A DNA stretch of 64,000 nucleotides, taken from Streptomyces sp. BK239. Lineage in GTDB: Bacteria; Actinomycetota; Actinomycetes; Streptomycetales; Streptomycetaceae. The stretch is from the NCBI RefSeq assembly GCF_004217285.1, contig NZ_SHKS01000002.1, forward strand, positions 372,001 through 436,000, written 5' to 3'. The translations under genes and the position numbers were made by a program. Positions 26,190-35,118 of this stretch are shown here, piece after piece. The notes beneath the pieces were generated by a model, which saw nothing but the letters and a program-made list of their open reading frames with translations, made no database searches and was not told the origin of the DNA. The stretch's first letter is position 1. Each line of letters opens with the position of its first letter.

Positions 26190-26789
26190 ATGCCGCACAC
26201 CCACGACCAGGTCGCCGGACTGCTGCTCGCCGCGGGCGGGGGGCGTCGCCTCGGCGGGCGGCCCAAGGCGCTGCTGACGCACCGGGGGCGCCCGCTCGTC
26301 GAGCACGCGGTCCGGGCGCTGCGCACGGCGGGCTGCGAGCGCGTCCACGTGGTCCTCGGGGCCGCCGCCGGCGCCGTACGGGAGAAGGCGCTGCTCGACG
26401 GGTGCGTGCTGGTCGACAACCCGGGGTGGGAGCAGGGAATGGGCGGCTCGTTGCGCCTCGGCCTGGAGTCGCTGGCGGGGACCGGCGCCCGGGCCGCCCT
26501 GGTGTGCCTGGTCGACCAGCCCGGGATCGGCGCGAAGGCGATGGCCCGGATGCTCGCCGCGCACCCGTCGGGGGACTCGCTCGCGGCCGCCTCCTACGAC
26601 GGCCGGCGCGGCCACCCGGTGCTGCTCGGGGCCCGGCACTGGGCGGGCGTCGCCGCCTGCGCGACCGGCGACCGGGGCGCCCGCGCCTACCTGAACGCGC
26701 ACGGCGACGAGCTGACGCTGGTGGAGTGCGGGGACGTGGCGCAGCCGTACGACATCGACACCGAGACCGACCTGTGGCGGCTGGAGTGA
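26190..26789 (+). CDS. MobA-like nucleotidyltransferase
   Basis: 199 residues. N-terminal GLLLAAGGGRRLGGRPKALL is the nucleotide-binding loop of the MobA/MocA/CoxC-like fold; later CLVDQPGIG carries the metal-binding Asp and DIDTETDL closes the family pattern. These enzymes attach CMP or GMP to molybdopterin, or serve aldehyde/xanthine dehydrogenase maturation, which would suit a purine-degradation island, but no such dehydrogenase is in the window, so the link is inference. Confidence 0.85.
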   Translation: MPHTHDQVAGLLLAAGGGRRLGGRPKALLTHRGRPLVEHAVRALRTAGCERVHVVLGAAAGAVREKALLDGCVLVDNPGWEQGMGGSLRLGLESLAGTGARAALVCLVDQPGIGAKAMARMLAAHPSGDSLAAASYDGRRGHPVLLGARHWAGVAACATGDRGARAYLNAHGDELTLVECGDVAQPYDIDTETDLWRLE

Positions 26790-26913
26790 CTCGGCGGGGC
26801 CGGCGCGCGCGCGACACAGCGCGCCATTGAACTTCCACGATGAGGAAACTACTATCCACTGACGCGATCAAGTCGTGTGCGCCGACCCGCCCCGCCGAAG
26901 GAAGTGACCGCTC

Positions 26914-28548
26914 ATGGCAGCCCCCGCGCCGTCCACGCCGGCCGTAGTCGACGCCGAGCCCCTGCCGCGGCAGGAGGATGTCCTCACCGAGGCGGCCCTC
27001 GCCTTCGTGGCCGAACTGCACCGCCGCTTCACCCCGCGCCGGAACGAGCTCCTCGCCCGCCGGGCCGAGCGCCGCGCCGAGATCGCCCGCACCGGCACGC
27101 TCGACTTCCTCCCGGAGACCGCCGCGATCCGCGCCGACGACTCCTGGAAGGTGGCCCCCTGCCCCGTCGCTCTGGAGGACCGCCGGGTCGAGATCACGGG
27201 CCCCGCCGACCGCAGGATGACGGTCAACGCCCTCAACTCCGGTGCCCGGGTGTGGCTCGCGGACTTCGAGGACGCCTCCGCGCCGACCTGGGAGAACGTG
27301 GTCCTCGGCCAGCTCAACCTCATCGACGCCTACACCCGGAACATCGACTTCACCGACCCCGTCTCCGGCAAGGTGTACGCCCTGCGCCCCGACGACGAGC
27401 TCGCCACCGTCGTCATGCGCCCGCGCGGCTGGCATCTGGACGAGAGGCACCTCGTCGACGCCGAGGGGGTGCGGGTGCCCGGCGCGCTCGTCGACTTCGG
27501 CCTGTACTTCGTCCACAACGCCCGGCGCCTGCTCGACCTCGGCAAGGGACCGTACTTCTACCTGCCCAAGACCGAGTCGCACCTCGAAGCGCGGCTGTGG
27601 AACGACGTGTTCGTCTTCGCGCAGGACCACCTCGGCATCCCCCGGGGCACGGTGCGCGCCACGGTCCTCATCGAGACGATCACGGCCGCGTACGAGATGG
27701 AGGAGATCCTCTACGAACTCCGCGACCACGCCTCCGGGCTGAACGCGGGCCGCTGGGACTACCTGTTCTCCGTCATCAAGAACTTCCGTGACGCCGGGCC
27801 CGAGTTCGTCCTGCCGGACCGCAACGCCGTGACGATGACCGCCCCGTTCATGCGGGCGTACACCGAACTCCTCGTCCGCACCTGCCACAAGCGGGGCGCG
27901 CACGCCATCGGCGGCATGGCGGCGTTCATCCCGTCCCGCCGGGACGCCGAGGTGAACAGGGTCGCCTTCGAGAAGGTCCGCGCCGACAAGGACCGTGAGG
28001 CCGGCGACGGGTTCGACGGGTCCTGGGTCGCCCACCCCGACCTCGTCCCGATCGCCATGGAGTCCTTCGACAAGGTCCTCGGCGACCGGCCGCACCAGAA
28101 GGACCGGCTGCGCGAGGACGTCGACGTCCGGGCCGCCGACCTGATCGCGATCGGCTCGCTGGACGCGAGGCCCACGTACGAAGGTCTCGTCAACGCGGTG
28201 CAGGTCGGCATCCGTTACATCGAGGCGTGGCTGCGCGGACTCGGTGCGGTGGCCATCTTCAACCTGATGGAGGACGCGGCCACCGCGGAGATCTCCCGCT
28301 CGCAGATCTGGCAGTGGATCAACGCGGGCGTGGAGTTCACGCACGAGGGGCGGACCGTGCGGGCCACCCCCGAGCTGGCCCGCCGGGTCGCCGCCGAGGA
28401 ACTGGCGGCCGTCCGCGAGGAGATCGGCGAGGAGGCGTTCGCGTCGGGGCACTGGCAGCGGGCCCACGACCTGCTGCTCCAGGTCGCCCTGGACGAGGAC
28501 TACGCGGACTTCCTGACCCTGCCCGCGTACGAGCGCCTCGAAGGCTGA
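26914..28548 (+). CDS. aceB: Malate synthase A
   Basis: 544 residues, the normal length for the A isoform. Condenses glyoxylate with acetyl-CoA to malate. MVNALNSGA-type start of the barrel ([20 protein letters not shown]), the catalytic Arg/Glu regions ([28 protein letters not shown]), [16 protein letters not shown] and the C-terminal catalytic Asp region ([20 protein letters not shown]) are present. The ATG has GAAGGAAG upstream. It consumes the glyoxylate released by allantoin breakdown, and lies beside allB/alc/allR. The upstream gap (26790-26913) has a TTCC-N7-GGAA dyad that could be an operator. Confidence 0.96.
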   Translation: MAAPAPSTPAVVDAEPLPRQEDVLTEAALAFVAELHRRFTPRRNELLARRAERRAEIARTGTLDFLPETAAIRADDSWKVAPCPVALEDRRVEITGPADRRMTVNALNSGARVWLADFEDASAPTWENVVLGQLNLIDAYTRNIDFTDPVSGKVYALRPDDELATVVMRPRGWHLDERHLVDAEGVRVPGALVDFGLYFVHNARRLLDLGKGPYFYLPKTESHLEARLWNDVFVFAQDHLGIPRGTVRATVLIETITAAYEMEEILYELRDHASGLNAGRWDYLFSVIKNFRDAGPEFVLPDRNAVTMTAPFMRAYTELLVRTCHKRGAHAIGGMAAFIPSRRDAEVNRVAFEKVRADKDREAGDGFDGSWVAHPDLVPIAMESFDKVLGDRPHQKDRLREDVDVRAADLIAIGSLDARPTYEGLVNAVQVGIRYIEAWLRGLGAVAIFNLMEDAATAEISRSQIWQWINAGVEFTHEGRTVRATPELARRVAAEELAAVREEIGEEAFASGHWQRAHDLLLQVALDEDYADFLTLPAYERLEG

Positions 28549-28560
28549 GCGTCACGCGCC

Positions 28561-28845
28561 TCAGGGCGCGGGCTGGTCCGAGTGGCCCAGGGGCTTGCCC
28601 GGGGCCACCCGGTCGCGTACGAGGCGCTTGACCGCCGTGGGCTCCGGGAAGCCCTGCTCACGGCGGTCCCACACCACTTCGTCGTTCACCCGGACGACGA
28701 AGACGCCGCCGGTGCCGGGCCGCAGGGCCAGCTCGGTGAGCTCCGTCTCGAAGGTCGTCAGCAGCTCCTGCGCGAGCCAGGCGGCGCGGGGCAGCCAGCG
28801 GCACCGGGTGCAGTACTCGATCTCCACGCGCTGGACGTCGCTCAT
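28561..28845 (-). CDS. Rdx/SelW-like thioredoxin-fold protein
   Basis: 94 residues of the SelT/SelW/SelH family: an N-terminal CTRCRW motif (CxxC, residues about 12-15) on a VEIEYC strand, then FETELTELALRPGTGGVF and VNDEVVWDRREQGFPE. In animals the second Cys/Sec takes part in redox chemistry; here both are cysteine. The stop of the kinase-like gene overlaps its ATG (ATGA), so the two are co-translated. Confidence 0.85.
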   Translation of the reverse strand: MSDVQRVEIEYCTRCRWLPRAAWLAQELLTTFETELTELALRPGTGGVFVVRVNDEVVWDRREQGFPEPTAVKRLVRDRVAPGKPLGHSDQPAP

Positions 28846-29756
28846 CCCAGGTGCACCGACCAATCCTGTTCCGCGGCCGGCTTGCCGTGCAGGTCGGGGA
28901 CCCGCTTGAGCCAGTCCGGCCGTCCCTGCCGCGTCTTCGCCGCGCGCAGGACCTCCTCGGCGGCGAGTTCCTCCCGGGTGGGGAAGTCCGTGGGCAGCCA
29001 GGCCGCCGAGGCCTTCACGCGCGCGTGGAGGTGGTCCACGTACGCCGTGCGGGCGTCGTCGGCCGTGGCGAACGCCGGGTCGTCCGCGAGCCAGGCGTCG
29101 GGGACCTCGGCGAGGATCTCCCGGAGCAGTTCCCCCGTCACCCGGGGCGCGAGCTCCGCGTCGGCGGCGCGCACGTCGGGCGCGTACCGGCCGAGGGCGT
29201 GGTGGCGGAAGTCGTAGGCCTTCGCGGGGTCGGCGCCGTCCCACCGGTGGTGGAAGACGAGGGCGGCTCCGTGGTCGATCAGCCACAGTCTCGGCGGCAC
29301 GGTCCCGGACGTGGGCCACACCATCAGGTTGGAACTGTGGACGGTGCGGTCGACGTTGACGGTGAGGGCGTCGAGCCAGACGATCCGGCCCGCCTCCAGC
29401 GGGTCCACGGGGAAGGCCTTCGCCACCTCGGGCGTGAAGTCGCGCGCGCCGGGCAGGCAGTCCATGCCGAGGTTGAGTCCGGCGCTGGCGGCGTGCAGGT
29501 CCCGCACTTCCTGGTGCGGCTCGCTGTCCGCGATCGCCGGGTCGAAGCCCACCATGACCAGCTCGGGGAAGCGCAGCCCCAGGGCGCGCGCCAGTTCGCC
29601 CACGACGATCTCGGCGACCAGCGCCTTGCGGCCCTGCGCCGAACCGGTGAACTTCACGACGTAGGCGCCGAGGTCGTCGGCCTCGACGACGGCGGGGACG
29701 GAACCGCCGGACCTCAGCGGTTTCACATATCGAACGGCAGTCACGTGGCGCAGCAC
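28842..29756 (-). CDS. HipA-like kinase-fold protein
   Basis: 304 residues. The VVKFTGSAQGRKALVAEIVVGELARALGL segment (start of a HipA/PI4K-type small lobe) and LWLIDHGAALVFHHRWDG with the preceding DALTVNVDRTVHSSNLMV resemble HipA-like catalytic loops (D...R...N and the metal-binding DHG). There is no HipB partner, so this is probably a stand-alone kinase rather than a toxin-antitoxin pair. The GTG at 29756 is used; a second GTG four codons later is equally plausible. Coupled to the Rdx gene downstream. Confidence 0.78.
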   Translation of the reverse strand: MLRHVTAVRYVKPLRSGGSVPAVVEADDLGAYVVKFTGSAQGRKALVAEIVVGELARALGLRFPELVMVGFDPAIADSEPHQEVRDLHAASAGLNLGMDCLPGARDFTPEVAKAFPVDPLEAGRIVWLDALTVNVDRTVHSSNLMVWPTSGTVPPRLWLIDHGAALVFHHRWDGADPAKAYDFRHHALGRYAPDVRAADAELAPRVTGELLREILAEVPDAWLADDPAFATADDARTAYVDHLHARVKASAAWLPTDFPTREELAAEEVLRAAKTRQGRPDWLKRVPDLHGKPAAEQDWSVHLG

Positions 29757-29791
29757 ACCGGTCAGCCTAGTTCAGGTCGTACGGGGCCGGA

Positions 29792-31318
29792 TCACGCGTC
29801 GGCCAGGGGGTTGGGCAGGGGCAGGTAGCGGGCGTCGGCGCCGTCCGCGCCGGTCCAGCGCAGCAGCAGGTTCGTCTTGCCGGGCAGGGTGGGCGCGGCG
29901 AGCAGGGCGCGGACCTCGGGGAGGTCGTGGCGGGCGAGTTCGCGGCGGGCGGCGGGCCAGGGGTCCAGTCCGGGCCGGTGCTCGGCGAGGGCGGCGGCGA
30001 CCTCGGTGAGGTGGTTGACGACCAGGCAGTACACGAGCCGTTCCCAGCCGGCGGCGCGCGCGACGTCCGGCAGCAGCTTCACGCCCTCCGCGTCGCGGAA
30101 CAGGGCCTGCACCGGCGTCCCGCCGGCGTCGACGGCGACCAGGGTGTTCTGAAGATGCGCCTCCAGGACGACGCCGTGGTCGGCGAAGGCGCCGAGCACC
30201 GGCGGGACGACGGCGGCCAGGTACGCCTCCCACCAGGCCGCCGTGTCGGCCGCGCGGTGCGGGGGGCTGCCCGCGAAGCCCTCGACGAGGCCGGCGGCGA
30301 GCAGCGGGGTCGCGCCGGGCAGCAGGTGGCCGCGCAGGCCGTCGCGGACCAGCACGGCGAGTTCCTCGAAGGCGAAGTCGGCGGTGCGGTAGCCCCGGTC
30401 GCTCAGCCAGGCCGCCGGGCCGCCGGCCGCCGTGAACGCGCGCGTGACGGCCGCGTCGGTCCGGCGGAGCCGGAGCAGGTCGTGGCGCCAGAGCCGGCGG
30501 ATGTCGTTGGTGATGCGCACGTCGAGGCTGAACTTGAGGAACAGGTCGGGTCCGGGCGTGTACAGGGTGCGGATCGCGGCGGTGGGCCAGGCGTCGAAGG
30601 CGGTGACGCCGAGGCGGACCAGCCGGCCGTCGGCGAACGCGGGGGCGAGGGCGCGGCGCGCCAGGTCGAGCTGCCAGGGGTGGGCGGGCAGCAGCCGGTA
30701 ACCGGGCGGGGCCTCGCCGAGGGCGTCGAGCGCGGCGGTGTCGCCCTCCTCGACGACCGTGTCCTCGCGCAGCCCGAGCAGGACCAACGGGAAGCGGGCG
30801 TGGGCCTCGGGGGCGTACGGCAGCCAGGCGCTCGCGGGGCCGCCGCCGCGCGCCTTGGGGGCGGGATGGTGGGGGTGGCCGGTGAGGAGGGACTGCTCGG
30901 AGCGCAGGTAGGGGTCGTCGGGCGGGACGGCGCCCGCGCGTGCGGTGAGCAGGGCGGCCACCGCCTGCCGGCTGTCGAGCATCTCGGCGGGCAGCTCGTG
31001 GTTGGCGAGCCCGGTGTGCCGGCGCAGTTCCTCGCCGGCCAGGGAGACGAGAGCGCCGTGGTCGAGGCGGTGCCAGGCGCCGGCGGTGTACACCTCCGGT
31101 TCGGTGGGGCGCCGGGCGCCGCGCACGCGCAGCTCCCGGCCGGACGGCAGCCGGTGCACACGGCGTCCGTCGCGTTCGGACAGCGGTTCCCCGACCTCCC
31201 GCAGCAGACAGTTCAGCAGGGGCGCGCCCGCGACGGCTTCGGCGCGGGCGGCGAGGCCGTCCCGTCCGGCCCGGTCGGCGGACGCCGGGGCCTTGGCGGT
31301 CGGGGGGATGAGGTCCAC
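29792..31318 (-). CDS. IucA/IucC-family NIS siderophore synthetase
   Basis: 508 residues. NRPS-independent siderophore synthetases adenylate a carboxylate and join it to an amine or alcohol. The nucleotide-binding signature GHPHHPAPKARGG (HPxHPxxKxR), the VRITNDIRRL core motif (KxxxxxxxTNxxR type), and the C-terminal FhuF-like part with EAHLQNTLV and FRDAEGVKLLPD are visible. The start is a GTG. It is divergent from a second synthetase; no decarboxylase, monooxygenase or transporter is adjacent, and no DmdR/IdeR iron box was seen in the 103-bp gap. Confidence 0.9.
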   Translation of the reverse strand: MDLIPPTAKAPASADRAGRDGLAARAEAVAGAPLLNCLLREVGEPLSERDGRRVHRLPSGRELRVRGARRPTEPEVYTAGAWHRLDHGALVSLAGEELRRHTGLANHELPAEMLDSRQAVAALLTARAGAVPPDDPYLRSEQSLLTGHPHHPAPKARGGGPASAWLPYAPEAHARFPLVLLGLREDTVVEEGDTAALDALGEAPPGYRLLPAHPWQLDLARRALAPAFADGRLVRLGVTAFDAWPTAAIRTLYTPGPDLFLKFSLDVRITNDIRRLWRHDLLRLRRTDAAVTRAFTAAGGPAAWLSDRGYRTADFAFEELAVLVRDGLRGHLLPGATPLLAAGLVEGFAGSPPHRAADTAAWWEAYLAAVVPPVLGAFADHGVVLEAHLQNTLVAVDAGGTPVQALFRDAEGVKLLPDVARAAGWERLVYCLVVNHLTEVAAALAEHRPGLDPWPAARRELARHDLPEVRALLAAPTLPGKTNLLLRWTGADGADARYLPLPNPLADA

Positions 31319-31421
31319 GGGTTGTACTCGTTCCCTACGGTTCTTCTCGGGCGGGGACGATCAGTATCGCGGTCGTCACGAGCCGTCCGTGACGCCGTAC
31401 CCGTACCCGAGGAGTCCGCCC

Positions 31422-32939
31422 GTGCACCGTCCCCCCACCGCCGAGGCCGAGGTGGCCGCCGAGCTCGCCGGGGTGCGCCCCGCGCTCGGGCCCCGGTTCG
31501 CCGCCGAGCTGCCGGGGGCCCGCGCGGCCGTGCTGACGCGGCTGTGGCGGGCGCTGGCCCATGAGCCGCTGCCCTGGATCGAGCACCGCGAGGCGGGCCG
31601 GGAGGGTCTGGCGCTGCGCCTTGCGGACGGCCGCCGTCTGGACGGCCCGCCCGCGGATCCGTACGCGACGACCGGCAGCGTGACGGAGGTGCGGCTCGAC
31701 GGGGTGGCGTACGACGATCCCGCACGGCTGACGACACAGCTCGCCGTGCCGCACGGCGACGGTTTCGCGGCCGAACTCGGCGACAGCGTCGCGTCGTTGG
31801 CTCTCTCGCGGGCGGGGGCGGCGAGCGGCGGAGCAGGTCCGGGCGGATGGCCCGCGCACGACTGGGAGTGGGAGCAGCGTGTCGTCGACGGACATCCGTA
31901 CCACCCCAACTGCCGCTCCCGGCCCGGTTTCTCGGTGGCGGAGCAGCTAGCGTACGGCCCCGAGCACCGCCCCCCGCCGGTACGGCTGACGTTGCTGCCG
32001 GCGCCGGTCGCGGAGTGCCTGGTCACGGGTGACTGGCCGGAGGAACTGCGGGACGGGCGGGACGTGCTGATCCCGGTGCATCCGTGGCAGGCGGCGCACG
32101 TCCTCAAGCGGTCGGGCCTGCCGGGTCCTGCCGCGCACCCGTTGATGTCGTTGCGCACGCTCGCGGTGCCGGGCGGCCCGCATGTGAAGACGGCGCTCAG
32201 CGCCCGGCTGACGTCGTCGGTGCGGGACATCTCGGTCGGCTCGGTCGCCTCCGCCGCGGTGCTGTCGGCGTTCGCGGAGACGCTGGCGGCGCGCACGGAC
32301 GGTCTGCTGCACATGACGCGGACGTGGGGCGCGGTCACCGCCGACTCCCCCGATCTGGCGGCCCTGTTGCGCGAGTCACCGGCGGCGTACGCGGGGCCGG
32401 GCGAGCAGGTGACGCCGGTCGCGGCGCTCGCCACCACCGGACTTCCCTCACGTCCGGGCTGGTTGGTGGAGTTCGCGCGGCTGTGTCTGGGCGTCGGGCT
32501 GCGGCTGCTGGAGCTGGGCGTGGCGCTGGAGGCGCACGGGCAGAATCTGCTGGTGGTGCTGTCGGCGTCGGGCGCCCCGCTGCGGCTGGTCTACCGCGAC
32601 CTCGCCGACATCCGGGTCAGCCCGGTCCGGCTGGCCCGGCACGGTGTGCCGCTGCCCGAGCTGCCGGAGCGGATCCGCACGGACGACGTACGGGCGCTGC
32701 GCCGCAAGCTGTTCGGCTCGCTCGTCGGGGGCGCGCTGGCGGGGACGGCGGGCGACGGGGAGACGCTGCGGGCGGCGCTGGCGGCGGCCGTCCGAGAGCT
32801 GCCGCGCACGCCCGATCTCGACGCACTGTGCGAACAGCCGCTGCCGGTCAAGGCGTTGACCCTGATGCGGCTGTCCCCCGAGGTCGCGGGCGATCAGTGG
32901 ACCGTACTGCCCAACCCGCTGCGGTCGCACGGCATCTGA
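31422..32939 (+). CDS. IucA/IucC-family NIS siderophore synthetase
   Basis: 505 residues. Shares the family layout with its divergent neighbour but belongs to another branch: GHPYHPNCRSRPG (Lys of the nucleotide-binding motif replaced by Arg), KTALSARLTSSVRDIS and the C-terminal EAHGQNLLVV with VYRDLADIRVSP. The GTG at 31422 is chosen because GAGGAG lies 7 nt upstream; an in-frame GTG at 31389 has no such site. Two different synthetases side by side suggest a two-step assembly of an asymmetrical product; that is inference. Confidence 0.9.
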   Translation: MHRPPTAEAEVAAELAGVRPALGPRFAAELPGARAAVLTRLWRALAHEPLPWIEHREAGREGLALRLADGRRLDGPPADPYATTGSVTEVRLDGVAYDDPARLTTQLAVPHGDGFAAELGDSVASLALSRAGAASGGAGPGGWPAHDWEWEQRVVDGHPYHPNCRSRPGFSVAEQLAYGPEHRPPPVRLTLLPAPVAECLVTGDWPEELRDGRDVLIPVHPWQAAHVLKRSGLPGPAAHPLMSLRTLAVPGGPHVKTALSARLTSSVRDISVGSVASAAVLSAFAETLAARTDGLLHMTRTWGAVTADSPDLAALLRESPAAYAGPGEQVTPVAALATTGLPSRPGWLVEFARLCLGVGLRLLELGVALEAHGQNLLVVLSASGAPLRLVYRDLADIRVSPVRLARHGVPLPELPERIRTDDVRALRRKLFGSLVGGALAGTAGDGETLRAALAAAVRELPRTPDLDALCEQPLPVKALTLMRLSPEVAGDQWTVLPNPLRSHGI

Positions 32940-32983
32940 GGCCGTTTTTGTGGCGGAGCGCCTCCGATCAATAGGATCCGCCG

Positions 32984-34246
32984 ATGATCAGAACACAACG
33001 GCTGGCGGCGGGCGTGGCGGCACTGCTCGCCACGCTCGCGGTCGGGATCGCGTTCCCGTCCGGGGCGGTCGCCGACGAGACCACAGCCAACGCTCCGAAG
33101 GTCGACCTGGTCCTCGACGTCAGCGGCTCCATGCGGGCCAAGGACATCGACGGCGGGACCCGGATGGCCGCGGCCAAGCAGGCGTTCAACGAGGTGCTCG
33201 ACGCCACCCCGGAGGGCGTGCGGCTCGGCATCCGCACCCTCGGCGCCAACTACCCCGGCGACGACCGGCAGACGGGCTGCAAGGACACCGCGCAGCTCTA
33301 CCCGGTCGGCCCGCTGGACCGGACCGAGGCGAAGACGGCGGTGGCGACGCTCACGCCCACCGGCTGGACCCCGATCGGCCCGGCGCTGCTGAAGGCGGCC
33401 GGGGACCTCGACGGCGGCACCGGCTCCAAGCGGATCGTGCTGATCAGTGACGGCGAGGACACCTGCGCGCCGCTCGACCCGTGCGTGGTGGCCCGGGAGA
33501 TCGCCGCCAAGGGCATCGGACTGACCATCGACACCCTCGGCCTGGTCCCCAACGTCAAGATGCGCCAGCAGCTCAGCTGCATCGCCGAGGCCACCGGCGG
33601 CACCTACACCTCGGTGGAGCACACCGAGGAACTCGCCGACAAGGTCAACCAGTTGGTGGACCGGGCGGCCGATCCCGTGGTGACGCCGGTCGCCGTCGGC
33701 GGCGCGGAGTCCTGCACCGCCGCGCCGGCGCTGAAGTCGGGCCTGTTCACCGACCGCGAGGAGTTCGGCCGGCAGCGCTGGTACCGGGTCGACGTCGAGC
33801 CGGGCAAGGAGCTGCGCGCCTCGGTCAGCGTGGCGGCCGACCGGGCCGTGAACCCCTCCTACGGGGTGCTGCTGCGGGCGGTCACCGTGCACGGCCGGGA
33901 GATCGTACGGGGTGAGGCCGCGGGAAACGGCCGCACCGACGTCGTCTCGGCCGGTCTGCGCTACCCGAAGGCGGAGAGCGACGAGGAGGACGCGCCGGCC
34001 GAGACGGTGTGCCTCCAGGTGACCAACTCCTTCTCCCCGGCGGCCGGGGTGAAGACCACGCCCGGCATGCCGCTGGAGCTGACGGTGGACGTGGTGGACG
34101 GCCCGTCCCCGGCGAGCGACGTGGCCTCGTTCGGTCTGGGCCGCGGCTGGTGGCTGCTCGGCGCGCTGGTGCTGGCCGGCTTCGTCGCGGGCGTGCTGTG
34201 GGGCTGGCTGTCACGCTGGCGTGTCGCGATCTGGAGGACCAACTGA
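32984..34246 (+). CDS. Secreted VWA-domain protein with C-terminal membrane anchor
   Basis: 420 residues. Signal peptide 1-28 (ALLATLAVGIAFPSGAVA), then a von Willebrand A domain with the metal-ion site DVSGSM and later SDGEDTC, an external beta-rich domain (about 245-375) and a C-terminal membrane helix (about 388-412) ending in a basic tail. It would sit outside the membrane and bind a protein or surface ligand through Mg2+/Ca2+. Its stop overlaps the start of the next gene by one base (TGATG), so the two are translated together and may form a complex. Confidence 0.9.
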   Translation: MIRTQRLAAGVAALLATLAVGIAFPSGAVADETTANAPKVDLVLDVSGSMRAKDIDGGTRMAAAKQAFNEVLDATPEGVRLGIRTLGANYPGDDRQTGCKDTAQLYPVGPLDRTEAKTAVATLTPTGWTPIGPALLKAAGDLDGGTGSKRIVLISDGEDTCAPLDPCVVAREIAAKGIGLTIDTLGLVPNVKMRQQLSCIAEATGGTYTSVEHTEELADKVNQLVDRAADPVVTPVAVGGAESCTAAPALKSGLFTDREEFGRQRWYRVDVEPGKELRASVSVAADRAVNPSYGVLLRAVTVHGREIVRGEAAGNGRTDVVSAGLRYPKAESDEEDAPAETVCLQVTNSFSPAAGVKTTPGMPLELTVDVVDGPSPASDVASFGLGRGWWLLGALVLAGFVAGVLWGWLSRWRVAIWRTN

Positions 34247-35046
34247 TGCGGATCACACGCGTGGTGAGCGCGACCTTGCTGGCGCTCGGTCTGGCGGCGG
34301 CGCCCGCCGCGGCCGACTCGACGCCCTCGGCGAGCCCCTCCCAGGACAGCGCGGCGCCCACCCGGGCGGGCACGTCGTTCCGCACCGCCACGGAGGTCGA
34401 CCAGGGCCAGAAGGCGACCGCGAGCGCGTCCACGGGCGACTACCTGTACTGGTCGTTCCCGGCTGACGCCGGCCAACGGCCCACCGTGAAGGCGACGGTG
34501 AAGCTCCCCGAGGGTCACACCGGCCAGACCTGGCAGATCGACGTGTACGACGGTCTGCGCCGCCGCCAGGCCTGCCAGTACGGCGCCCAGACGCGCACCG
34601 CCGCCGCGGGCGCGGCCTCGGCCGAACTGGCCTGCGTCCTGCGCACTGTGCGCGCCTGGTCGGAGCCGTGGGCGAACGACCCGCTGCCGGGCACGTACTA
34701 CGTCCGTCTGACCGCCGTCGGGCTGAAGACGGCCGACCTCGGCCTGCCGGTCTCCACCGAACTGCGGGTGGACTCCAAGGACATGGGCGGTGCGGCGGCG
34801 GTGGACGGCAGCCTCGCCGAGCCGCTGGTGCCGGGCGTCGCGGTCAAGTCCGACACCGGGAAGGACGATTCGTCCTCGGCGGTGCTGTCGAGCATCGAGC
34901 CGGACGACGGCTGGTCGTCGGGCTGGTGGTCGGACCGCTGGGTGTGGACGGCGATCGGCGGCATGCTGGCCGCGCTGGCCGGCATCGGCGGTTACGCGCT
35001 GACCCGGGGCACGGGACGCCCGCCGGGGGTACCGCCGCAGGCGTAG
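34246..35046 (+). CDS. Secreted, membrane-anchored partner of the VWA protein
   Basis: 266 residues. Signal peptide 1-24 (SATLLALGLAAAPAAA), an extracytoplasmic beta-rich domain resembling bacterial pre-peptidase-like domains (GDYLYWSFPADAGQRP ... GTYYVRLTAVG), and a C-terminal membrane helix (about 228-250) with a short Pro-rich tail. Two cysteines in the domain (about 106 and 126) could form a disulfide. The gene overlaps the VWA gene by one base. No function is known to me. Confidence 0.85.
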   Translation: MRITRVVSATLLALGLAAAPAAADSTPSASPSQDSAAPTRAGTSFRTATEVDQGQKATASASTGDYLYWSFPADAGQRPTVKATVKLPEGHTGQTWQIDVYDGLRRRQACQYGAQTRTAAAGAASAELACVLRTVRAWSEPWANDPLPGTYYVRLTAVGLKTADLGLPVSTELRVDSKDMGGAAAVDGSLAEPLVPGVAVKSDTGKDDSSSAVLSSIEPDDGWSSGWWSDRWVWTAIGGMLAALAGIGGYALTRGTGRPPGVPPQA

Positions 35047-35076
35047 CCGACGGGCGCGAGCGCCTGAACGACCCTC

Positions 35077-35110
35077 AGAAGGCCTGTCACACACGCGTGG
35101 CAGGCCTTCT
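35077..35110. terminator. Bidirectional terminator
   Basis: AGAAGGCCTG (35077-35086) pairs with CAGGCCTTCT (35101-35110), with an inner CAC/GTG extension, between the convergent membrane-protein gene and HxlR gene. Confidence 0.85.
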
Positions 35111-35118
35111 CTCCTGCC

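Noticed and set aside
26173-28467. 764-codon minus-strand frame over malate synthase
   Set aside because: Antisense shadow; the plus-strand enzyme is unambiguous.
28842-29756. HipBA toxin-antitoxin module
   Set aside because: No helix-turn-helix antitoxin gene is adjacent; the neighbour is an Rdx protein.
31319-31421. Iron box (DmdR/IdeR) or Zur box between the siderophore synthetases
   Set aside because: Looked for TTAGGTTAGGCTAACCTAA-like and TGAAAATCATTTTCA-like sequences; none present.
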